Source of the DNA: Gemmatimonadota bacterium
GTDB lineage: Bacteria > Gemmatimonadota > Gemmatimonadetes > Longimicrobiales > Gaopeijiaceae
Direction of reading: 5' to 3'
DNA: 64,000 nucleotides
Assembly (NCBI GenBank): GCA_016873995.1
Contig: VGVR01000008.1
Location: 48,768-112,767 of the forward strand
This document shows, piece by piece, positions 58,638 to 64,000 of the stretch (position 1 is the stretch's first letter; every line of letters starts with the position of its first letter). Position numbers and translations under genes: made by a program. Below the pieces are notes generated by a model. That model was not told the origin of the DNA. It searched no databases and was given only the letters and a program-made list of their open reading frames with translations.

Positions 58638-59267
58638 TCAGAACTCCCGCCGGTACGCCCCCGGCTCCGGCGTCTCCGTGATCTCGCGCTCGAGCGGAGG
58701 CACGCTGTCCTGGAACTCCGTCGAGCCGCTGAAGAAGCCGGCCGCGTGCAGCGTTACCGTGACGGTGTCGGTGCCCTCGTTCAGCCAGTACCAACCGTGG
58801 ATGCCGGGGAAGGGCGCGACGTAGCTCCCGTGCCGGAAGAGCGTTCGCTCTGCCACCTCGAAGAACTCGGCGGTGCCGGCCGGCGCGCCGTCCGCCTCGC
58901 TGTGCATCTCGCTGCGCACCCAATTCGTCGCGGTCCACGTGTACACCATCCCGCGCCCGGCCTCGAGCCGGTACTTGTACTCGACGAATCTGCCCGGCCC
59001 GAGCACGAACGAGCGCGCGTCGGTTCGGTAGCTGCTCGCGTGCGCAATCAGGCCGTCCGCCCGCACGGGGATTTCCGCAGGGGCGCCCGACAGCACGACC
59101 AGGCCGAGCGCTGCGCCGGTGCCGAGCGGGTCGATGTCGAACTCGGCGGGGAGCACGATGGTGACGAGCACGACGGCCGCGACGACCAGCGCGGCGAGCG
59201 TCGAGACGAGCAGCTTCGTCTTCGTGGGAGCCGGTGGGAGCGGACGCTCCGGAGTCGAGCTCGTCAT
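58638..59267 (-). CDS. Membrane-anchored protein encoded with HupE
   Basis: 209 aa. One N-terminal transmembrane segment (LLVSTLAALVVAAVVLVTIVLPAEF, about residues 19-43) follows a Pro-rich cytoplasmic start, then FDIDPLGTGAALGL. This arrangement is common in transmembrane-anchor proteins found next to HupE genes. The periplasmic part is a beta-rich domain of about 150 residues (FVEYKYRLEAGRGMVYTWTATN, GWYWLNEGTDTVTVTLHAAGFF). It starts 7 bp after hupE and so is the third gene of the terC operon. Function unknown. Confidence 0.65.
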   Translation of the reverse strand: MTSSTPERPLPPAPTKTKLLVSTLAALVVAAVVLVTIVLPAEFDIDPLGTGAALGLVVLSGAPAEIPVRADGLIAHASSYRTDARSFVLGPGRFVEYKYRLEAGRGMVYTWTATNWVRSEMHSEADGAPAGTAEFFEVAERTLFRHGSYVAPFPGIHGWYWLNEGTDTVTVTLHAAGFFSGSTEFQDSVPPLEREITETPEPGAYRREF

Positions 59268-59274
59268 GCGCCGA

Positions 59275-59967
59275 TCAAGGCGAGCCCACGAAGTACCCGA
59301 CGATCTGGTACCCGACCAGGGTCAGGCCGCCGGCCATGAGGAGTGTATTCGCGACGTGTGCGTGGCGGAGGAAGCCCGCTCGGGTTCGCCAATAGGCGAG
59401 CCCGATGAGCACGCCCGTGAGCGCGCAGATCTGCCCGAGCTCCACGCCCACGTTGAAGCTGAGCATGTTCGTCACGAGTCCGTCGCGCGACAGCGCGTTC
59501 TCCTGCAGCGTGGTCGCGAGGCCCAGCCCGTGGAAGAGCCCGAAGCCGAGGACGGCGAGCCGGGTGTCGGGCTGGAAGCCGAGCAGGCGGCGGAACCCGT
59601 CCAGGTTGTCGAAGGCCTTGTAGACGACCGACAGCCCGATGATCGCATCGATGAGAAACGGATTCGCGCGCACGCCCCAGAGCACGCCCGCCAGCAGGGT
59701 CAGACTGTGCCCGAGCGTGAACAGGCTGACGTAGAGCACCACGTCGCGCAGGCGATACAGAAAGAAGAGCACGCCTACCAGGAAGAGCAGGTGGTCGTAC
59801 CCGGTGAACATGTGCTTCGCCCCGAGATACATGAACGGCCCGACCGCGGGCCCTCGGTTGGTGAGGAAGAACGCTGCGTCGTCCTGCGCGACACCGTGCG
59901 CGGCGACGGGCTCCGCGACCAGCAGCGTGCACCCAAGCGCGAGGAGCCCCAGGATGCGCGCGACCAC
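59275..59967 (-). CDS. HupE/UreJ-family membrane protein
   Basis: 230 aa. I chose the GTG at 59967, just after the terC stop, which has GAGGA upstream and opens a signal sequence (ILGLLALGCTLLVAEPVAAHG). Six to seven transmembrane helices follow. Family motifs: GAKHMFTGYDHLLFLVGVLFFL with the HxxxGxDH core, LFTLGHSLTLL and FHGLGLATTL with conserved histidines. HupE/UreJ proteins are nickel or other metal permeases in some bacteria. Being placed behind terC and a manganese riboswitch, metal export or transport is inferred. Confidence 0.82.
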   Translation of the reverse strand: MVARILGLLALGCTLLVAEPVAAHGVAQDDAAFFLTNRGPAVGPFMYLGAKHMFTGYDHLLFLVGVLFFLYRLRDVVLYVSLFTLGHSLTLLAGVLWGVRANPFLIDAIIGLSVVYKAFDNLDGFRRLLGFQPDTRLAVLGFGLFHGLGLATTLQENALSRDGLVTNMLSFNVGVELGQICALTGVLIGLAYWRTRAGFLRHAHVANTLLMAGGLTLVGYQIVGYFVGSP

Positions 59968-59971
59968 CGAG

Positions 59972-60934
59972 TCAGTCCTCGGACGATCCGTCCGCGGGTA
60001 GGCTCTCGGGCTGCGTCGGCGGAAACAGGAGAGACGCGACGACGGACGTGGCCAAAACCGTCGCAACTATTCCCAGCGACGCGGCAATCGGCACTTCGAT
60101 GTGGAAGAACGTGATGAGCATCTTCACGCCCACGAACGAGAGCACGACCCCCAACCCGAGCTTGAGGTAGTGGAACTTGTCCATCACGCCAGCGAGCAAG
60201 AAGTACATGGAGCGGAGCCCGAGGATCGCGAACACGTTCGAGGTGAAGACCAGGAACGGATCACGCGTGACGGCGAAGATGGCCGGGATCGAGTCGATGG
60301 CGAACACCAGGTCGGTGGACTCCACCACTACCAGCACCACGAACAGGGGCGTCGCGAGCCTGCGGTGGCGGGTGCCCCAGAACGCCGTCGTGAAGAAGCG
60401 CTGGCCGTCGTAGTTCGGTGCCAGCGGCACGATGCGGCGGATCAGCTTGAGCACCGGGTTGTGCTCGGGATGCACCTCGACCTCGTCCGAGCGCGCCATC
60501 TTGATCCCCGTCACGATGAGGAACGCGCCGAACACGTAGATGATCCAGTGGGAGCGCTCGAGCAGCAGCCACCCCGCGGCGATCATGAGGCCGCGCATGA
60601 TCAGGGCGCCGAAGATGCCCCAGAAGAGGACCCGGTGCTGGAAAGCCGCCGGGACGTTGAAGTATTTGAAGATGAGAATGAAGACGAAGATGTTGTCGAC
60701 GGAGAGCGCGAGCTCGATGAGGTAGCCGGCGGTGAACTCGAGCCCTGCCTGCTGGCCGCGCGCGAAGTAGATCCACACGTTGAACGCGATCGCGGCGGAT
60801 ATCACGACGATCGACCAGCGGGCCGCCTCTTTGACGGAAACGACGTGGGAGTGGCGGTTGAGAACGCCTAGATCCACGGCCAGCATCCCGAGGATGAGGC
60901 ACGAGAATCCCACCCAGAGCCACACTCCGGTCAT
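59972..60934 (-). CDS. TerC/Alx-family membrane protein, probable Mn2+ exporter
   Basis: 320 aa, nine or so transmembrane helices. Hallmarks: YLIELALSVDNIFVFILIFKYF (about 70-91) and VVESTDLVFAIDSIPAIFAVTRDPFLVFTSNVFAILGLRSMYFLL (about 210-255), which carry the acidic metal-site residues of the family. The length matches Alx. The 5' leader is a yybP-ykoY riboswitch that ends in an intrinsic terminator 31 bp before the ATG. Manganese-riboswitch control of TerC/Alx proteins is known from several bacteria, so Mn2+ efflux or loading of secreted metalloproteins is the likely job. hupE and a membrane protein follow closely and should be co-regulated. Confidence 0.93.
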   Translation of the reverse strand: MTGVWLWVGFSCLILGMLAVDLGVLNRHSHVVSVKEAARWSIVVISAAIAFNVWIYFARGQQAGLEFTAGYLIELALSVDNIFVFILIFKYFNVPAAFQHRVLFWGIFGALIMRGLMIAAGWLLLERSHWIIYVFGAFLIVTGIKMARSDEVEVHPEHNPVLKLIRRIVPLAPNYDGQRFFTTAFWGTRHRRLATPLFVVLVVVESTDLVFAIDSIPAIFAVTRDPFLVFTSNVFAILGLRSMYFLLAGVMDKFHYLKLGLGVVLSFVGVKMLITFFHIEVPIAASLGIVATVLATSVVASLLFPPTQPESLPADGSSED

Positions 60935-60964
60935 CCGCTCTTCTTCTCTCCCAGGTCGGTAACG

Positions 60965-61013
60965 AAAAAGGCGAGACCCCCGTCCGGAGCATGCCCCAGA
61001 CGAAGGTCTCGCC
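60965..61013 (-). terminator. Riboswitch-controlled intrinsic terminator
   Basis: GGCGAGACC (61013-61005) pairs with GGTCTCGCC (60978-60970), with an inner stem CGTCTGG/CCGGACG and an 8-nt loop, and is directly followed by TTTTT (60969-60965) on the minus strand. One of the few U-tract terminators in the window; it lies inside the leader, 31 bp before the terC ATG. Confidence 0.88.
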
Positions 61014-61136
61014 CTGACGAGGGGGGCTCGAGCGCCCCTCTGATCCCGCCGGACCGTGCGTCCCGCGACCCTGGTCGCGGACCCGCAGTGTTGACGATCC
61101 GGACGCCGAACTGCGTTCGGTAGGCTACTCCCCTTC
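60965..61136 (-). ncRNA. yybP-ykoY manganese riboswitch
   Basis: On the minus strand the terC leader contains the conserved elements of this class in order: AAGGGGAGTAGCC (rightmost, 61136-61125 region), CGTCAACAC (near 61097-61088), and GGGCGAGACCTTCG (61015-61000). Between them are stems, for example CCGCGACC...GGTCGCGG at 61065-61080. The 3' part GGCGAGACC also forms the first arm of a terminator, giving the expected mutually exclusive expression platform. In characterised members Mn2+ binding stabilises the aptamer and permits transcription. Confidence 0.9.
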
Positions 61137-61202
61137 TATTCCGAACCTGGCGCGAGGCCGTTGCCGCGTCAATGATCGGGGCCGATCGGGGGCGATACGG
61201 AC

Positions 61203-61219
61203 CCGCCCGGTCCGGGCGG
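61203..61219. promoter_or_regulatory. CCGCCCGG-T-CCGGGCGG palindrome upstream of symporter gene
   Basis: A perfect 8-bp inverted repeat with a single central base, 53 bp before the symporter ATG and upstream of the divergent riboswitch leader. An operator or a hairpin in the leader is possible. Confidence 0.35.
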
Positions 61220-61271
61220 TGACTCACCTGAGTGGTCCACAACGAGGGGCCCGAGTGCCCCGGAGCTCTCC

Positions 61272-62597
61272 ATGAGCGACGAGCGGAAGCGCATGCCGCT
61301 GCATACCCGCATCTTCGTGGGCCTGCTCGTGGGAGCGGGTGCCGGCTTACTGGTGAACGCCAGCTTGGGCGTGGGCGCCTCGGGTGTCTCCTGGGTGGTG
61401 AGGAACGTCACCGAGCCGGTCGGACAGCTCTTCCTGCGCCTCCTCCTCATGGTGGTGGTGCCGCTCGTGTTCTCGTCCTTGGTGGTGGGCGTTGCCGGAA
61501 TCGGCAACATCCGGCAGCTCGGCAGGGTTGGTGTGAAGTGTCTCGCCTACACGGTTGCGCTCTCCGCCGTCTCGGTGGCGGTCGGCCTCACGGTCGTGAA
61601 CCTGATCCGGCCGGGTGAGCGCCTCTCTCCCGACACCGCGGCCGCCATCGAGGCGCGCTACGGCTCGGATGCGGCGGCGCGCGTGCAGGCCGCGGCCCCG
61701 CTCGCGGACGTGAGCGTGGGCACGCGCGTGGTGGAGACGCTCATCCCCTCGAACCCGATCGCTGCGGTGGCGAGCCCGACGCCGAACCTGCTGCACCTGA
61801 TGTTCTTCGGGTTGATCCTCGGCGCGGCTGCGACGCTCGTTCCCGCGAGCACGGCGGGACCGTTCCTCGGCTTCCTCGAGGGCCTCTATGCCATCTCGGC
61901 GAAGATCATCGATGGCATCATGCAGCTCGCGCCGTATGCGGTCGCGTGCCTGCTGTTCACGAGCACCGCGAGCTTCGGCCTGGACCTGCTCGGCGCGCTG
62001 GTGTGGTACGTCGCGACCGTCCTGCTCGGGCTCGGGCTGCACATGTTCGGCGTCTACTCGCTCGCCGTGGCGCTCCTGGCCAAGATCTCGCCGCGCGAAT
62101 TCTTCCGTCGAGTGCGGACCGCGATGCTCACCGCATTCTCGACGTCGTCGTCCGCAGCCACGCTGCCGACCGCGCTCAAGGTCTCGGAGGAGAGCCTCAA
62201 GATCCCCCGCGAGATCAACTCGTTCGTGCTGACGGTGGGGGCGACAGCCAACCAGAACGGTACCGCGCTCTACGAGGGCGTGACGGTGATCTTTCTGGCG
62301 CAGGTGGCCGGTGTGGACCTATCCCTCGCCGGCCAGCTCGGTGTCGCCTATTTGGCCATTCTCGGCGGCATCGGGACGGCAGGCGTGCCGTCGGGATCCA
62401 TCCCCTTCGTCATCTTGATTCTGATCTCGATCGGCGTCGACCCGGCGCTCATCGCTATCATCATCGGTGTCGACCGCATCCTCGACATGTGCCGCACCAC
62501 GCTCAACGTCACGGGCGATATTGCGGCAGCTGCGTACGTGGCGCGGTCCGAGGGATACCCGCTCCTCGACGAGGTGCCCGCCGCGGTCAGAACGTGA
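61272..62597 (+). CDS. Dicarboxylate/amino-acid:cation symporter (DAACS, GltP/DctA family)
   Basis: 441 aa, eight helices plus two re-entrant hairpins. The family motifs are the serine-rich hairpin [14 protein letters not shown] (about 284-297), [18 protein letters not shown] (TM7) and [14 protein letters not shown] (HP2), followed by [16 protein letters not shown] (TM8 with the substrate-carboxylate-binding Asp, Arg and Asn). The Asp/Arg pair in [12 protein letters not shown] agrees with uptake of acidic amino acids or C4-dicarboxylates with Na+ or H+. Between TM3 and TM4 there is an extended polar segment (residues about 115-150). Its 3' end overlaps the convergent TonB-receptor fragment by 11 bp. 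Confidence 0.92.
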   Translation: MSDERKRMPLHTRIFVGLLVGAGAGLLVNASLGVGASGVSWVVRNVTEPVGQLFLRLLLMVVVPLVFSSLVVGVAGIGNIRQLGRVGVKCLAYTVALSAVSVAVGLTVVNLIRPGERLSPDTAAAIEARYGSDAAARVQAAAPLADVSVGTRVVETLIPSNPIAAVASPTPNLLHLMFFGLILGAAATLVPASTAGPFLGFLEGLYAISAKIIDGIMQLAPYAVACLLFTSTASFGLDLLGALVWYVATVLLGLGLHMFGVYSLAVALLAKISPREFFRRVRTAMLTAFSTSSSAATLPTALKVSEESLKIPREINSFVLTVGATANQNGTALYEGVTVIFLAQVAGVDLSLAGQLGVAYLAILGGIGTAGVPSGSIPFVILILISIGVDPALIAIIIGVDRILDMCRTTLNVTGDIAAAAYVARSEGYPLLDEVPAAVRT

Positions 62598-63792
62598 CCC
62601 GGAGGGTCACGCTGACGTTCGTGAGCGGGGGCGTCTCGTAGTAGTTGGCGTCCCCGTCGATCGAGGGCGCACCGAACTCCGGGTCGGTGATGACCGCACC
62701 GTAGATGTCGGACTGCGCTCTCCAGATGGTCCACAGGTTGCGCGCGGACACCGCGAGCGAGCCCTGCTCGGCGCCGATTCCACGCAGGAACGACGGGGGG
62801 AGCGCGTAGCGGACGCCGAACTCGCGGAGCTTCCAGAAGTCCGCGTCGAAGAGGCTCCGCCTGGTGTCGTCACCCACCACGTACCCGTAGACCCACTCGG
62901 GGTCGTCGTGCAGACGTGACACGCGCGTGTTGCCGTTGACGTGGCTGAACTCCTTGTCGTGGGCGTCGCGCAGCCGTCCGTACTGCCCCTCGGCCAGCGC
63001 GTACACCTGCAGGCGCTGGCCGAAGAGCCCAATGCGAGGTGCCACACTCAGCGTGTGGGTCGCGTAGGCGGGGCCCATCACCACGTTGCGGTTGGGGGTC
63101 GTCTGGCAGGGGACGGGGGCGCCGCCGGCCACACGACCGTACTTCCCAGCGTCGACCGCGTTAGGGTCGGGGGCGAGGTCGATGCCTTGATCGCACAGTG
63201 CGCTGATCCTCTGCCCGAAGGCGTTCGCCACCGGCCCGACGGAATCGAAGGTCGCGCTGAGCACCAGGCCGTCGTTGAGCTCGTTGGGGTAGGGGAGCCC
63301 CATGCGGATGGACGCGGTGCCTGCGAAAGCTCCCAGGTCCACGATCTCATTGCCGATGTGATCGGCCCCCAGGTCGAGGCCGACGGTGATGCGTTCGCTC
63401 TCGTAGAGCCGCGCGCCGAGTCGGGCCTCCCACCCCCAACTGTCGATCCGGCCCAGGTTGCGCGCCTGTGGTGCCAAGAGTCCCAGCGCCGACTGCGTGG
63501 GGACTTCGAGGATGGCCCCCTCGCTCCTGCGCCAATGGTGCGTGAACGAGCCGGCGAGCGCGTCGTCGAACGCCAAGACATCGAAGCCGATCTCGTGCTC
63601 GGTGCTCACCTCCGGCTCGATGGCTGGGTTGCCCACCGAAGTCGGCCGCACCGCGAGCGACTCCGCGAAGCCGCCGATGACTACGAAGGTGCTCACTCCC
63701 GCCAGCGCGGCGGGCACGCGTCCGGCCTTGCCCCAGGCGGCGCGCAGGCGGAGCGACTCGATCGCATCCACGTTCCAGAAGTCCGAGCCCAA
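62587..63792 (-). pseudogene. TonB-dependent receptor (SusC/RagA-like), C-terminal fragment
   Basis: About 400 codons in frame, starting at a TTG (63792) of no clear merit. The sequence is the C-terminal half of a TonB-dependent barrel: LRLRAAWGKAGR, NPAIEPEVSTEHEIGFDVLAFDDAL, repeated aromatic-rich strands, FWKLREFGVRYALP, SLAVSARNLWTIWR, and the terminal strand [14 protein letters not shown] with a C-terminal Phe. The signal peptide, plug domain and first part of the barrel (some 500 residues) are missing. Upstream, after about 30 bp, comes an attC-like hairpin, and then another gene, so the receptor has been cut there. Confidence 0.82.
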
Positions 63793-63823
63793 GCATAGTG
63801 AGAGTCCTCATCCCTGTTTGTCT

Positions 63824-63907
63824 GTCTAACGATCACAATGAGCCGCGCGCCGCAGCGGCATGATCACACCGACGGTCGGGCGCGTCGGCTCCATTGTGTT
63901 GTTATGC
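63824..63907 (-). mobile_element. Integron attC-like recombination site
   Basis: Read on the minus strand, the 84-bp element begins GCATAAC (R'') and ends GTTAGAC (R', fitting GTTRRRY). Inside, CACAATG and CATTGTG (L''/L') pair perfectly, then AGCCG/CGGCT and CGCGCC/GGCGCG, with single extrahelical bases (G and A) on one arm and a variable terminal part of about 27 nt. Size, order of boxes, asymmetry and terminal loop all match attC sites of gene cassettes. The stop codon of the gene to the right lies within R'', as is common for cassette genes. No integrase gene is within the window. Confidence 0.68.
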
Positions 63908-64000
63908 AGCCTCCGGCACGTGTCGGGTTCGCGGAACCACCGCAAGGAGGTGGCCTGCCATGATGAGGAACCAGGCGAAATAGATTCCGAAGGAGATGCG
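63902..64000 (-). CDS. Membrane protein, 3' end only (cassette-borne candidate)
   Basis: The last 32 codons of a gene that enters from the right edge; its TAA (63904-63902) lies in the GCATAAC box of the attC-like site. The visible part ISFGIYFAWFLIMAGHLLAVVP is a hydrophobic segment, followed by a short basic tail (RTRHVPEAA). A small integral membrane protein is likely; no family can be named from this piece. Confidence 0.5.
   Translation of the reverse strand, partial: RISFGIYFAWFLIMAGHLLAVVPRTRHVPEAA

Overview
This is a 64 kb, very GC-rich (roughly two-thirds G+C by eye), densely coding bacterial chromosome segment. The mixture of secreted PQQ-dependent dehydrogenases, LVIVD-repeat and DUF305 lipoproteins, a DUF5916 outer-membrane protein, an ADOP/MacB-type permease, Bat-like VWA proteins and many Tat- or lipoprotein-type signal sequences suggests a diderm heterotroph, most likely a Gemmatimonadota (or related Acidobacteria-like) member. 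That assignment is an inference from gene content; no rRNA or tRNA gene was found.

Layout. 0-5.4 kb: a minus-strand operon for an exported three-subunit molybdenum hydroxylase (2Fe-2S, Mo and FAD subunits) followed by a sulfite-oxidase-fold Mo protein and a lipoprotein. 5.4-8.4 kb: a degenerate-repeat intergenic stretch, a Pro-Glu-rich secreted protein, peptidase T and a short secreted protein that looks like a fusion remnant. 8.4-13.3 kb: a beta-propeller / di-haem cytochrome / lipoprotein operon divergent from the first PQQ dehydrogenase. 13.5-22.5 kb: transporters (NSS symporter with a MetS-like small subunit, MatC/SLC13-like carrier, APC permease, NhaA), a DinB-like enzyme, a CorC/HlyC protein and a GH88/GH105 hydrolase. 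22.7-31.2 kb: LVIVD/DUF305 pair, RCC1-repeat lipoprotein plus Lnt, then a di-haem cytochrome translationally coupled to a PQQ alcohol dehydrogenase with a lanthanide-type active-site signature. 31.2-35 kb: a DUF1854 protein behind a beheaded ABC exporter fused head-on to the tail of a membrane-fusion protein, a repeat-rich gap, and a third PQQ dehydrogenase. 35-43.9 kb: an RnfD/NqrB-like membrane protein with a SUMF1-fold protein, then an unusual aconitase-family cluster: a LeuC homologue with a Tat-like leader and three LeuD-like subunits. 43.8-55.2 kb: a long minus-strand run holding a Tat flavoprotein, two VWA proteins and a TPR protein, a cytochrome/copper-monooxygenase-like protein, an NHL lipoprotein, an amidase and YajQ. 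55.2-64 kb: a small lipoprotein, an ADOP permease broken by two amber codons, a leaderless-looking MazEF-type module, a TerC-HupE operon behind a yybP-ykoY (Mn2+) riboswitch, a dicarboxylate/amino-acid symporter, and at the right edge a TonB-receptor fragment abutting an integron attC-like site and the end of another gene.

How it fits together. Much of the content is periplasmic oxidative catabolism: PQQ enzymes, Mo enzymes and flavoproteins paired with c-type cytochromes, plus carriers for organic acids and amino acids. Three loci show rearrangement or decay (ABC/MFP junction near 32.37 kb, ADOP pseudogene, TonB fragment beside the attC-like site). The strongest candidates for something undescribed are the Tat-LeuC/triple-LeuD locus, which is split over two convergent operons and embedded in a Bat-type operon, and the attC-like element at the right edge.
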